This document shows positions 23,432 through 35,250 of a stretch of DNA of 64,000 nucleotides, piece after piece (the stretch's first letter is position 1; every line of letters begins with the position of its first letter). The translations under genes and the position numbers were made by a program. The stretch is taken from contig SSNU01000293.1 in NCBI GenBank assembly GCA_012064415.1, forward strand, positions 45,962 to 109,961. Direction: 5' to 3'. The notes beneath the pieces were generated by a model, which was given only the letters and a program-made list of their open reading frames with translations, had not been told where the DNA came from and searched no databases. The stretch is from Gyrodactylus bullatarudis. Lineage: Eukaryota > Platyhelminthes > Monogenea > Gyrodactylidea > Gyrodactylidae.

Positions 23432-24172
23432 ACTACACCTAATTAATATGAAGATGGGAATTTATGCTTTTTACAAAATTACGAATTTTTTCATCAAGAA
23501 ATCGAATTTGATCAAGATATTTTGGAATCTAGATTGTAGCTTCCACTTTCAGGATCTGAAGAAAAAAAAATTTAGAAAAAATGAAATTTTAAGAGAGTTA
23601 GGGCAAATTTAAAATCAAGCGATGGCCCCAAATTCACATTTTTTTGAACTTTGAGTTGATAATTTTTGTTTATTTAAAAGTGAGAGAGTGATCAAAAGTT
23701 GATTTTTAGGATCACGATTAGTCAAAGAAATCAAATGCTGATTCAGATTTTAAGAATCTGCCCATCTTCTTGTGAAAATCGAATTTTGATTTTTTGAACA
23801 TTTTCACTACTTGAAAATCAATGAAATTTTGATGATTCAAGAAATTGGCGAGTCTATTGAAATTTTCATGGTCATAATCGGTTTCTTTGACTATTTGTGC
23901 TCCTAAAAATCGACTTTTGATCACTCTCTCACTTTTAAATAAACAAAAATTATCAACTCAAAGTTCAAAAAAATGTGAATTCGGGGCCATCGCTTGATTT
24001 TAAATTTGCCGTATTTTTCTTAAAAATTGATTTTTTCAATTTTTTTTTCTTCAGATCCTGAAAGTGGAAGCTACGATCTAGATTCAAAAATATCTTGATC
24101 AAATTCGATTTCTTGATGAAAAAAATCATAATTTTGTACAAAGCATAAATTCCCATCTTCATATTTACCCTA
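23432..24172. mobile_element. Fold-back element, subfamily C
   Basis: The left arm begins ACACCTAATTAATATGAAGA and reads TGGGAATTTATGC, TCATCAAGAAATCGAATTTG; the right arm closes with ATAAATTCCCATCTTCATAT. The inner inverted pair includes TTTTTTGAACTTTGAGTTGA and AGTGAGAGAGTGATCAAAAG. Arms are about 300 bp. No protein is encoded; the ORFs on both strands are palindrome shadows. Confidence 0.85.
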
Positions 24173-24174
24173 TC

Positions 24175-25070
24175 GAGACGATAAGTAAACCAATCTAGAA
24201 AAAGACTCAAAATTGATATAGGACCATTCTAAATGAGATTCTAATGGCAATTCTATCCAATAAGGATTCATTTGACCCCATCTAAGAAAGTCGATTTTCT
24301 ATTAAATTTCCCATCTACTAATAAGTAGATGAAAACCAAATTTTACTAATCCTGGTTATTTTATCCACATTTAGATATCTCTTTGAGTCTTTTTGGTATT
24401 TTTCGGATTTGTTTAGCGTGAATTATAGAATAGATTATGTGATATTGTTGAGATCTGCGTAATAACTGAGAATTTCCTACTTTAAATGATTGCCCTATAT
24501 AGAGCGAACCTCACGAAAGGGTTAATTAGCTTTAAATAAAGTCCCAATACATCTACTCTTCTTACTTGCCCTATGCCCATATCATAGCCCAGAACAATTG
24601 GTGACAATTTAAAATATGTAGTTAGTTCATAAATTGTTCATCGTGAGGGATTCGTTTTCATGTCGAGTTGAATGGTTATGATGAATAGAAATTGGCATGT
24701 GCCCTCCGTAGAAGAAATTACCCAACTTTAAATAACAAGGTGCTCTTAAAATCGGTCTTGAATTTGGTTTTATCAGCACTAAGCCTTCTGCTAGCAATAT
24801 CGTTTGAATAGAGTGATAAAAAAAGTTGAATGATAAAAAATAATTCCCTATTGCGTGTTACGTATTACACCTTGTACAAATTGCAAATGCAGTCGGAATA
24901 AAATTTATCCTCAGATTTTTTATTGCTCTATTGGCATTATTTTGTATTCAAGAAGGGATGAAAAATTTTCTTGAAGAAAAAAAATTTGCACAGAGATGCC
25001 TATGTTGAATTTGTATTTTGAAATAAAGAGCTTAATATTAGGTTATGCCATTTATTTTTGGATGTTTTCT
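24175..25070. other. Intergenic DNA without a recognised gene
   Basis: I see no gene. At 24285-24345 a short repeat (CTAAGAAAGTCGATTTTCTA and AAGTAGATGAAAACC) matches 17975-18030 in ELP1 intron 8, so it is a dispersed repeat with a small hairpin (TCTACT and AGTAGA). Confidence 0.4.
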
Positions 25071-25074
25071 TTAC

Positions 25075-25833
25075 TAAAGCTAATTGATATGAAGTTGGGA
25101 ATCTATGATTTTTACAGAAATCTCGATATTTTCATCAAGAATTTGAATTTGTTAAAGATTTTCTGGAATCCTACTCATGCTGCCCACCTTTACCATTTAA
25201 AGAAAAAAATCTAAAAAAATAATTATTTTATGTAAAATAAGGTCAATTTTCAAATTCCCATTTGGCGCCAAAATCCCATTTTTTCGAACTTTGAGCTGAA
25301 AATTTTTGTTGATTTGAAAGTGGGAGGCTGATCGAAAGAGTTTTTTCAGGATCAAGATTAGTCAAGAAAATCAATTCAAGAATCTGCTCTTATGCTTAAC
25401 CTTAGTATCGTTTGGGAGCGGAATTTCGTTTTTTTGATCATTTTCACTAATTGAAAAGCAATGAAATTTCGATAATTCAAAATCTCTCGAAAATGGGGTA
25501 ACTGTCGATAACTTGACGGTGCCAATCAGCCTTTTTGTCTGATCTTAATCCTGAAAAAACTCTTTCGATCAGCCTCCCACTTTCAAATCAACAAAAATTT
25601 TCAGCTCAAAGTTCGAAAAAATTGGATTTTGGCGCCAAATGGGAATTTGAAAATCGACCATATTTTACATAAAAATAATTTTTTTTTTTTAGATTTTTTT
25701 TCTTTAAATGGTGAAAGCGGGCAGCATGAGTAGGATTCCAGAAAATCTTTAACAAATTCAAATTCCTGATGAAAATATCGAGATTTCTGTAAAAATCATA
25801 GATTCCCAACTTCATATCAACCAACTTTAGCTT
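25075..25833. mobile_element. Fold-back element, subfamily B, complete
   Basis: The left arm begins TAAAGCTAATTGATATGAAG and continues TTGGGAATCTATGATTTTTA; the right arm ends CTTCATATCAACCAACTTTA. Arms are about 310 bp and highly similar: GGAATCCTACTCATGCTGCC, CCATTTGGCGCCAAAATCCC and AGTGGGAGGCTGATCGAAAG all occur in both orientations. The loop is about 130 bases. Both arms generate 70-80-codon spurious ORFs that mirror each other. Confidence 0.9.
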
Positions 25834-26059
25834 GTTAATCTGATACAATCTATTCGCCAAAAACTTAACTTAACCCTTTAATGGCCAAGGCAAATTTTTT
25901 ACGAAGAAAATTATTTTTTAACTATATGCGACTAAATCAACTATTCTGAATTCATTGATGCAATGACTTCTTGGCTCGGACTTTCGGCTTACAAAATATT
26001 CCATGATTGTAAGCGATCAATGACACAAATATCAATACTTTTCATATTATTAACTTTGA

Positions 26060-26335
26060 GATAAGATATTCTCTAAAACATTCCCGACCAAGTACAAAAC
26101 GAAGCTTAATTTTGCACTTAGAGCAAAAAATTTGAGTTTGAGCCTACATTTCTTGCACCTTCCTTTCTTCTCGGCTCGAATAACAGGGCCAATGATCGAA
26201 ATTGTCTTTTACCACATCATCTGGACGGTTAGCAAAACTTCGCCTTCGTTTAGCTTGAGGTTCATCAATAGTAAGAGTTAGCCGACCTCTTTTGGTAGAT
26301 CGAGCATTGCAGTGCATTAGGGTATTTGCGAGATC
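26060..26335 (-). pseudogene. piggyBac transposase C-terminal relic
   Basis: The minus strand reads DLANTLMHCNARSTKRGRL, then PQAKRRRSF, then RPDDVVKDNFDHWP, which matches the linker of piggyBac transposases before their C-terminal Cys-rich domain. In a shifted frame it continues GRCKKCRLKLK, and after another shift FCSKCKIKLRFVLGRECF, the expected zinc-binding Cys pattern. Two frameshifts make it non-functional. A candidate element end, TTAA followed by CCCTTTAATGGCC, lies at 25870-25886. It covers a different part of the protein from the fragment at 5411-5842. Confidence 0.8.
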
Positions 26336-26535
26336 AACTAAAAATTTTCTTCAGTATTATTAGTAATAATTTATTACAGAGAACCTTGTATCTGAGAGAT
26401 TCATACTTATTGATCTCGAATGATCATTAGGGGTTCTAGAAAATCGGGGTGTGCAGATTCTCACACACCAAAACTGGTCCACAACAGGATTTTGTGTAAA
26501 ATTGATAGAGTACTTTTTTCTATCTTCGATCAACT

Positions 26536-26897
26536 GGTCAGGATGAAAAAATTTCTTCTTGATCTGATCTAATTTTGAAGAGAAATTTTGTGTTGTCACT
26601 CTAAAACAGAAATTATATTTGTGTTAACTCTATTCTGGAAAAATTTCTCCCATTCGATTTAACGTTAATTTTTGTTGCAAACGAATAAAGGACATCTTGA
26701 AAACAGCAACAGATGAAAATCAATTTTGGAAGAAAAAATTATTTTTGATCAGGATCAGATCTCAAAACGATGATCACAAAAGGGGTTTCTTTAATTTTCT
26801 CAGAAAGTTTAATCAACGAAATAAAAATCGACCCTTACTCATGTCATCGACCAAGAAAATTAGATCAGATCAAGAAGAAATTTTTTTCATCGTGACG
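26536..26897. repeat. Inverted repeat, about 40-bp arms
   Basis: GATGAAAAAATTTCTTCTTG then ATCTGATCTAATTTT (about 26541-26575) recurs inverted as AAAATTAGATCAGAT then CAAGAAGAAATTTTTTTCATC (about 26856-26891). The loop is about 280 bases. Spurious ORFs lie on both strands. Probably a MITE; ends and target duplication are not clear. Confidence 0.6.
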
Positions 26898-27049
26898 TTT
26901 CTTCAACACTACAAAGAAAATTTTGAATATTAAAAAATTAATGATCTGATTTTGTCCACTGACTTTATTCTAAAACCACCATTTTTTGTAAATGATAAGT
27001 TCCCGTGATTATTGAGATTCTCTTAATTTTTATAAAACGAATTTATTGC

Positions 27050-27275
27050 CTAATTTAAAAATCTTCGATCAAAAACTAAATAAGGATGAATTGAAAATTT
27101 AGATCCAATTTTAATGAACCTTGACTGGCATAAAATTAATTTCTAAAGAATGATTAGCAGATCTAATTAGGAACCAGATATTAGAAGAGTCAACTGTTTT
27201 CAAGTGCATCACCATCTGTTAGTTGAAATCTCGATTATTGATAGAATCCAGAGAGAATTCTGAATAGAAAAACAC
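27050..27275 (-). repeat. Dispersed repeat, inverted copy of 41040-41255
   Basis: AAAAATCTTCGATCAAAAAC, TTAGATCCAATTTTAATGAA, TCTAATTAGGAACC and CAACTGTTTTCAAGTG all occur in reverse complement at 41040-41255 with few changes. Similarity ends at about 27052, and at 41255 on the other copy, just before the GIY-YIG ORF there. The rest of 26900-28170 shows no gene. Confidence 0.75.
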
Positions 27276-28174
27276 ATGATTTCTTCAGTTGATGAAATGA
27301 TTAATTCTATGGTCTAAGTTAGATAATTTTTGAGAATATACATTATTCTTCGCATAGATTCTTCTGAACAAATATCAGATGAGGCTTTACCCTCATCCAC
27401 AAGTTTGTTGAAGTTGAAATGAAAACTCATCCTTTTTCATGTCATCGATAATAAAAAGACCAACACGATTCAAAGTAAACTTAGAGAGAAATAAGAAAGG
27501 GTAACTGTTCTCTAATTTAACTTATAATTGAAATGAAATCGGTCAGTATACGGTCTGATATCATACATAACAAAAGAATTGTGATGTATGAAAGATTCCT
27601 TCGATTCCAGATTTAGTTGAGATTTAGACAGGATTCGATAAAATTTGTTATTTTAATAGAACTTGGTGTTGGAGCTTTTGGCATGGTTAAAAGAATTTAA
27701 AATGCATGACGTAATCTAAGTGTCAATCATGGGAAATCAGAGAATGAATGTGATTGGTCAATTAGATTAGATCTATGCAAAGTATACATTATGTATAAAT
27801 ATAAGCTTTTTCAAAATATATGACCGATATATGCTCTAATAACTTTTTTATATACAACCTCACACCACATTTGTGATCTATTCCAATGTGATCTATTTAT
27901 TAAATATACCTTACTTGTAAATTATAACTTTTTGATGCTCTAATTATCACACCTAGACCTCTAAACTGAATATGAAAACAGATTCTCTAAAGTAAACAAA
28001 TAAGATCTCAGTCATGGATCAGGTTTCTCAATCTTTTTACACATATTAAAAGCAAACTTATTAATTTTTTTGTCTAGTGTTGATCCAGGTCAAAAATTGC
28101 CATCCTTTTCTTCAACCAGTGAAAATGAGCCTGAACATACCAGAATTTTAAAATTGCTCCATATACACTAAAAT

Positions 28175-29290
28175 TAGATGAAATTTTGCAAATTACTATA
28201 AATCGGTTATGGATATGATAAATTTAATCTTCAAGTATTTTAGAATGGTCCCACCAGATTTCGCTTCAAAAGAACTTTTTATGCTTTTTCAACCGATCAA
28301 GATTGTAATATTCATGAAAAATAAGAGAAATTTCATTTTTAAGCATTGAAAATACAATTTTAATAGAATTTAAGTCATTTTTGCAACTTTTTAGGAAGAA
28401 ATAATGTTATCAATTCAAGTTACAGTCATTTTACGAATTGAGTGGACAATTTTTTGATATTAGACGTTGACAAAATTAGTGAGCAAGTTCACAGAATAAG
28501 AGGAGTAATTATCAAATTAGTTTCTCAAAATTAGTGTTCCTTTTCTCAAACTTAGCGGAATTCTTTAACAAAATTACTAGAGAGTTTTACGATATTAAGA
28601 GAATGAGATTATCGCAGGTTAGGATCTATTTGAATATAGTGAAGAGTTTATCGAAATGGAGAGACATTATTTCGTCATTAGTGGACAGTTTTCAATATCA
28701 GTAAAGAAGCCTGATAAAATAGCTTCTAAAAAATAATTCCTCTAATAGCGTTAGGCTTCTTTACTGATATTGAAAACTGTCCACTAATGACGAAATAATG
28801 TCTCTCCATTTCGATAAACTCTTCACTATATTCAAATAGATCCTAACCTGCGATAATCTCATTCTCTTAATATCGTAAAACTCTCTAGTAATTTTGTTAA
28901 AGAATTCCGCTAAGTTTGAGAAAAGGAACACTAATTTTGAGAAACTAATTTGATAATTACTCCTCTTATTCTGTGAACTTGCTCACTAATTTTGTCAACG
29001 TCTAATATCAAAAAATTGTCCACTCAATTCGTAAAATGACTGTAACTTGAATTGATAACATTATTTCTTCCTAAAAAGATGCAAAAATGACTTAAATTCT
29101 ATTAAAATTGTATTTTCAATGCTTAAAAATGAAATTTCTCTTATTTTTCATGAATATTACAATCTTGATCGGTTGAAAAAGCATAAAAAGTTCTTTTGAA
29201 GCGAAATCTGGTGGGACCATTCTAAAATACTTGAAGATTAAATTTATCATATCCATAACCGATTTATAGTAATTTTGCAAAAAAGTCTAA
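28175..29290. repeat. 1.1-kb near-perfect palindrome with degenerate 21-bp repeats
   Basis: The left arm, about 28175-28711, and right arm, about 28754-29290, are almost exact reverse complements, separated by 42 bases. The inner half of each arm (28440-28711) is built of about 13 degenerate units of 20-23 bp resembling ATTAGTGGACAGTTTTCAA. The outer half (GGTCCCACCAGATTTCGCTT, ATTCATGAAAAATAAGAGAA) is related to the fold-back at 47930-48450. The right arm ends 79 bases from the stop codon of the minus-strand gene at 29369. Any read-through transcript would form a long hairpin. No protein is coded. Confidence 0.9.
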
Positions 29291-29368
29291 TAGTTACACT
29301 TGAGCTTTTTTGACAAAAAAGTTGATCTTTAAAGATTATCATGATATTTTTATGAAAAATTGAGCAAA

Positions 29369-32300
29369 TCATAAAATAAATGAATCAAATAATCTGCTAG
29401 ATTGTAGAATATCTTTTTCATTAGCCGTTAGATTAAAAGACATTGCCTCTTCATATATTTTCACAATCTTTTTCCCATATAAACTTCTTTTCTTCAAACT
29501 GAGATAATTGATCACATCCAAGTGGAATTCATACATGTAGGCTCTCATGATTTCGGCAAAATATTGCTGGAAAATCTCCTAGAATAAAAGGGAATCTTTT
29601 AACTAAACTTAAGCTGGTTAATTATTGAGATTTTGATTTAAAATCAAAGTTCAATTTTAAAATTATCTTTTTTATTATTTTTTCATAAATTAAATTTGTT
29701 ATAGTAAGACTTCTTGAGATTATAGACCCAATTTTAGTATTTTAAGGAAAAAAATTTAAATTGTAATGAATTTTGGATTGCCTCAAATTTGTATTGAAAT
29801 TGGGAGAGCGGCCAAAATATGGCTCTCAGAAATGAGATTGGTAATCTGATTTTTAGTAAACCATTTCTTACAAATCTTTTATTATATGGGCTAAATCAAA
29901 ATTTCATTGATTTTGAACTAGTGAGAAACTCGATATTTCTCTCCGGAATCATAGGAAAAATATTCTCTGAATTCTAAAACGGAATGAGCTAATAAGATGT
30001 GGATATTCGAAAAAATACCGAAAAGAATTCAATCTGACCAAAATTAGGCCGTTTTTCTAATTTCGAAAATGCACCAAATTTCCACTTTTTCAACTTTTGA
30101 ACCCAAAATTTTTATCGATTTCGATGATTCGAAGCAGTTAAGTACTGATATTCAAGATTAGAAAAAGAAGATCCTACTGTTTCCGAGAAAAAGTTAAACT
30201 TCCAGATTTTGGATAATTTGCCTTGGTGGTAATCAAAAAATTCAAATGGTTCGATTTCCCACAGTAATGACGAATTTCAGTGAACTTCTGCAGGTGAATT
30301 CAAATTCTTCGTCTAATCTTGATCCCAAATATCAGTACTTAACTGCTTCGAATTATCGAAATAGATAAAGAAAAACAAAAAGTGGAAATTTGGTGCATTT
30401 TCAAAATCCAAAAATTGGCTTAATTTTGGTCAGATTGATTTTTTTTCGAATATTAACAACTTATTAGCTCATTCCATTTAGAATTCAAAAAATTATTTTT
30501 TCTGGGAATCCGGAGAAGAATAGAAAATTCTCATCTTCATGTAAACTAGGTTTGGATCTTATTCAACTGTCCTGTTTTTGTATCTATAATTTTAAAATAT
30601 AAAAAATGGTACCAGATCAAAAAATTTACTTTTTTCTTCAAAATTCATGAATCGCAAAATATTAAATTCTTTGATAAAATTGAAATCAAAGATTCACAAT
30701 ATCATATGAACTAGAATCACGGTAAACTTATTCCTTATAATTTAAATGTTTTTGAAAGAACTTTACAACGATACTTACAGCAATAGCAGCTTCATTCCAA
30801 TTTGTTAATCTTAGAAGAGAGAAAAATTCTTTCAGCGAAATTCTATGCTGAGGCACATTGAATAGTTTTGTGATCATCCTTCTGATAAGATCAGAAAATT
30901 CTCCTTCATTTAACAAGATATCTTTTGCTTTCTCCAATAACTGCAAGATGTCTGTAAAGCTTTTATTGCGTACCGAGTAAAAATTTTGTTGCAAGAGAAT
31001 TTCGGAATACCTTTTCTCTAGTTTTTCTTGAAACTCTACCGTATCAAAGGTATGGAATTGTCCGAGCATTATAAATGTTTCAAGGGATGTTAATCTCTAT
31101 GGAAAATTCGAATTTTATTTAATTCATGGAAAAAAAACGATTGAAAAACCTCTTTTTTATTGACTTGAACTAACGGGCTCACTCCCTTATGAGCCTATTT
31201 ATTGTTTAAAACGTTTTTCTTGAAAACCTACTTCCCAGGGTCATATATCAAATAGTCATATCAATTCAACTATGCAATCGCCTGAACTCTATCTGCCAGA
31301 ACTACAAAGATAGCGTGTTTTTGGATCAATTGGGTCAATTTTTGATTCATAATTTCTGAACTAAAATTTATTTTATTAAAACAACTGTAGATTCGTAATC
31401 AGCGTATTCATAAGCCAAAGGATAAATAGACAAAAGATTGAATGCGAATTATGGAAAAAATTTCTCTGGGACATTAACCTTAACCTTCAAACCTGAGAAT
31501 TTGATTGGCTTAAATAATCTCCCAGCCAATCAGAATTAAGTCATCAAAAGAAACTAATTAGAAAAAAGTGTTAACTTACATTAATTCCATAAAAATTACG
31601 AATATGATCATAATATCTGACATTCACCAGATTAGTTTCTATCAAAAATTCAAGAAATTTCAATGTACTATGCACGGAGTTGAATGAAGATAAGAACTCT
31701 CTCAACGAATACCACCTTATCTCGTCAAGAAACATTGTGCTCATCACGTTTAATTGGTTCGAAATATTGAAGAGGAACAATACATCATTCTTTGTGCGTT
31801 TATTCGTCCTAAAACAATGTACAATGTTGAATAGAGTCTTGACTTGGCTTAAGATTTGAATTTCTCGACAAAAGTTCTCGAAACTTGCGTATTGGCTGAT
31901 GACTAGTTTGTCTGTGAAATAGATGACGTATTCCATCATGAGGATCCTGTGTATAGAAGGAAAAAATAAAAATTTCATCAAGTATTTTAGTGCGGAGTTA
32001 TAGTCAATGATGAATCATCATTGATGATAATCATAATTAATTTTTTTTTAAATCATAAAATCCATAAGCAAGACGAGACATCCTGGGTTTCTGCGGTAGG
32101 CATATCCTCTTAAGGTCCTTCAGCAGAATTAGTCTCTAATACACACTGAATAGAAATTGATTGCAAAGTGTGCAACGACAATAAGCCAGGTGCTAAATCA
32201 ATTCAAACTTTTATCTCACAGTCAGAGGTTTAACTTTATTGAATATAAAAGGTCTCAAAAAGGGGACTTATTCACTGAATAATATTCAGTCAAATGTCAA

Positions 32301-35250
32301 TTAGAGTAAAGAAGAGACAAAGAGTAATCAAGTTTAGTTCTTAAATAAGAGATTATTGATTTTAGATCATAAAGGTTATCACAATCCGAGAGCGTAAATT
32401 TAGAGTCTAAACATCTAAATTGATCGAGGAGAAAATGATACGAGTAGGCTGTGTAACGGAGGGAATAACATTTACGGATTGGTTCGGAGAAAGAGGCGAA
32501 ATTTTTAATAATGAAAGCCGATCTTCTCAACCTAGAATTTAATTTCTAAGGCTGGTTGACATGGAGATGAGAATTTAGTTTATTTTTACGAAAAACTCAA
32601 TTGGAAAAATAGAAAAAGGATATAAATAATTGAATGAAAATAATAATTTACAATTTTGATATTCAGCTCTCTAAGGATATTGAAGGTGTCCTTTTAAAAT
32701 ATGCTGATGATTTGAAATTCATCTTTAAAGTAAATAATGCATTAGAAATTATTAAAATAAATCACAACTTCTCACTTCTCAAATATTCCCTTGAGGTCAT
32801 GGGGCTCTATATTAATAGAGATAAATGCAAAATAATGCTCCCATCTGGTCTCCCTGCAACCCTCATGGAATCGCTTCTACTTCCTGGAGAAATTGTCTCC
32901 TTTACTTCTGACCTCGGTTTCAGTATAACATCAAATCTAAAATTAGACCCGTTCTCAAACTTATCTAGAACAAATTCCATTATTTACACTATTAAAAAAT
33001 TCTCTTTGTCCACCGAAGTAAGACTAAAAGCTTACAAATCTCTGGTCTTTCCGCTTTTCGACTACACCTTCCACCTCTTACCAGATTTAAATAATTCTCA
33101 ATGTCAATCTATTGAACGTATTCAATATAGATTTCTACACTCAATTTTTCCCCATTTAGACTCTTACAATGAACTAATTTCTGTCTCAGGGCTTCATCCG
33201 CTCTGGGTTCGGAGATATGCACTTTTAGTTAAAAAATTCACTGAATCTTATTCTACAGTGAATAGTAATTATTCTCTTAGAAATGTAAAATATAATCCTA
33301 ATTTTTTGGCGAATTCTTTGAATAAAATATTCTCAAAATACAAATTATCTGATTGTGAAAACCTGACTGATCTTGAATTAGTCATGTCGCACATCAGATC
33401 TAACCTCGATTATTCTAAGTCTCTTCTCTACTCTTATCTACATTAAGTAATAACTGCCAGATGATTAATGATTTACCTTCAGACACTAGATTTTCTATTG
33501 AACCATATCTTCACATTCATCGCCATTTATTCTTTGAAGGAAAAAACAAAAAAAACATAAAAATTCAATATCAGAATTATTTACCAAATTTAATTACATT
33601 TATTTTGTATACATTTTATTTTCATATTTAAATATAAGAGTTTTTATTCTAACAAAAAAAAGAAAAGACTGTTTTCAAGAAAAAGTTAAGCTTTTAAATT
33701 TTGGATCATTCCCCTACGTGATAATCAATGAATTCAAATTTATGGATTTCTCACAATAATGACGAATTTCTATGAGTTTCTGCAGCCGAATTCGAATTCT
33801 TTGTCGAATGCTGATCTCGAATATCTGCATTTAACTTGGATAAAAAATTTGAATTCGAAAAACGCAATTTTTCAGAAATATTTTTTAAATTTCCACATAT
33901 GATTGGCTTATTTCATTATGGAATAATATTTTTCCTGACTTTCCGAAGAAAAACATTGAGTTTTTTGTGAAAAAAAGTAAATTCTCATCTTCATGTAGGT
34001 TTATTTAAGGGAGAATTACAAAAGGCAAACAATTTTTTTATTTCTATCAAAAGACAAACAATAGGTCTTACAAAAGAAAATAATGTATACGTGTTTTTTC
34101 AACACCCAAACAAAATCTATGCGAATATTATCATAAGGCAAAGGTTACCATTATTTTCTTAACTAAACAAAAACTTTTTTATTTAACACAGACATATTTC
34201 TACATAGGTTTATACTATAAATATTATTATAAAAGTAAAGATTATTAAGTAAAAATTACAGCTGCATGGAAATTTTTCATATTCAACAATTTTGTTTATG
34301 ATATTAGATGAATTTTTTCCAACACGAAATACTCCAGTTTTATCAGTTTTTTTACTTTTTGTTTACTGGCTTCTTGAATAATTGGATCAAGCTTCCAATT
34401 GCTTTGAATATAAACTTGTCTCTTTCTTGTGAGTTGAATATCTCTCTTTGAATTTATCGTACAATTCATCGATATATCGGTAATGGAAATCAAATGGATG
34501 AAGTTCACGTAAATATTGCATCGAAGCATTTGTTGACTCAGCAATATTGCAGGTTAACTAACCGTAACGACACCTTCCTATAGCGAAATCGACCCAATTC
34601 TTTGCTGGGATTCCTGACATGTATTCATAAACTTTTTTTATTCAATGATATCCTTAATTTCAACTGATATTAGTAATTTCTCTGAATGAATATGATCAAT
34701 CAGGATCTCTATTTTTGCGAATATCTCCGAAACTGAATAAAATTCACAAATTCTGAGAGCAGAGATTCAGAATTTGCGTCAAATTTTAGATTATTTTTGG
34801 TATCACGAGATCAAAATAAGAGTGATATTTTCATTTTTGTTTTTTCAAAGTTCCCTGTTCTCTTATTGTTTAGAAAAAATAGTATTTAAAGAATATAATG
34901 CTGTTTATGATTTAGGCCGGAAGAAATAGAAAACTGGTACTTCATCTGTATTCTCTCCTCAACAAAAATAACTCAGTTTGAAATAGTAAACGAACTCACT
35001 CCGAATTACATGGTAAATCGAATAAATTCTCCAAAGAATTATTTAAGGTATCTTTCACACAAAACTTGACAGTTAGTGAACTCAAGACCTCCGAAATATC
35101 CCCATCGAATTCAGACCAAAATTCAGTGAAGCTTTCAAACGGGGTCTCTCCGAAACAAGCCTTCTCAATTGATTCGTTTATTAGTTTCAAATCTAAATAT
35201 TCTGGCTCATAGAGAATTCTTTTGCTGACTTCTTTCAAGAATGACGTCAT
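29369..35250 (-). CDS. Unknown conserved-looking protein, four exons, 381 aa
   Basis: I do not recognise this gene. Exons on the minus strand: 35250-35000, 31946-31580, 31096-30779, 29578-29369. All three introns are GT-AG (GTGAGT, GTAAGT, GTAAGT donors) and the phases join without a stop, which strongly argues for a real gene. The product has no signal peptide and no clear membrane segment. It is predicted by eye to be mostly helical, rich in Phe, Leu, Glu and Lys (for example EFQEKLEKRYSEILLQQNF, YMYEFHLDVINYLSLKKR). A TATAAATAG motif lies on the minus strand at about 35329-35339, some 80 bases 5' of the ATG. Intron 1 (3.05 kb) contains two LINE fragments and a fold-back element; intron 3 contains another fold-back. 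It is convergent with ELP1. Function unknown. Confidence 0.75.
29930..30553. mobile_element. Fold-back element, subfamily A, left end truncated
   Basis: Inside intron 3 of the minus-strand gene. The left arm enters at GATATTTCTCTCCGGAATCA and the right arm ends GAAAATTCTCATCTTCATGT. It contains the uninterrupted site AGTACTGATATTCAAGATTA (about 30150), where the copy at 52160-54150 carries a LINE. Arms share AAAACGGAATGAGCTAATAA, AATGCACCAAATTTCCAC and CGATTCGAAGCAGTTAAGTA-type sequence. Confidence 0.85.
31190..31490 (-). repeat. Fragment of the CCCTTAAAGTCCCA-type TTAA MITE
   Basis: Inside intron 2 of the minus-strand gene. TTGTTTAAAACGTTTTTCTT, CTACTTCCCAGGGTC, CAACTGTAGATTCGTAAT and AGACAAAAGATTGAATGCGA match 23040-23175. 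The end near TCTCTGGGACATTAAC is a decayed terminus. Confidence 0.65.
32290..32548 (-). pseudogene. LINE 3'-end fragment, minus strand
   Basis: Minus translation RRSAFIIKNFASFSEPI and LSDCDNLYDLKSIISYLR, then LDYSLSLLYSN and a stop, parallels the C-terminus of the plus-strand LINE ORF at 32650-33446 (WVRRYALLVKKFTES and LSDCENLTDLELVMSHIR). It is only the last 80 or so codons of ORF2 plus 3' UTR. It lies head-to-head with the next LINE fragment, separated by a fold-back arm. Confidence 0.8.
32550..34010. mobile_element. Subfamily A fold-back carrying a LINE fragment
   Basis: A short left arm (GGTTGACATGGAGATGAGAA, then TTTACGAAAAACTCAAT) starts at about 32550. The right arm (about 33665-34010) ends AAATTCTCATCTTCATGTAG. 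A 1-kb LINE piece lies between. The left arm is much shorter than the right, so part was deleted. It lies in intron 1 of the minus-strand gene. Confidence 0.75.
32650..33660 (+). pseudogene. 5'-truncated LINE reverse transcriptase fragment
   Basis: The open stretch (to the stop at 33446) covers the C-terminal half of a non-LTR reverse transcriptase: the catalytic YADDLKF box, GLYINRDKCKIM, LPGEIVSFTSDLGF, then the thumb/C-terminal region (LKAYKSLVFPLFDY, LHPLWVRRYALL). The N-terminal RT motifs and any endonuclease are missing, so it cannot move by itself. The 3' end is about TTTATTCTAACAAAAAAA. Clade is uncertain (Jockey/CR1-like by the general pattern). No in-frame stop interrupts this part. 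Confidence 0.88.
34380..34560 (-). pseudogene. Short coding-like relic, unassigned
   Basis: The minus strand in one frame reads ESTNASMQYLRELHPFDFHY, then IDELYDKFKERYSTHKKET before a stop, with more protein-like composition than the overlapping longer frame. A transposase fragment is likely, but I cannot name the family. It lies in intron 1 of the minus-strand gene. Confidence 0.3.

Noticed and set aside
25606..25860. 84-codon ORF matching another ORF at 24996-25214
   Set aside because: The similarity arises because both are opposite arms of one palindrome; not proteins.
28175..29290. CRISPR-like reading of the spaced repeats in the palindrome
   Set aside because: Units are degenerate, contiguous without spacers, and the DNA is eukaryotic; not a CRISPR array.
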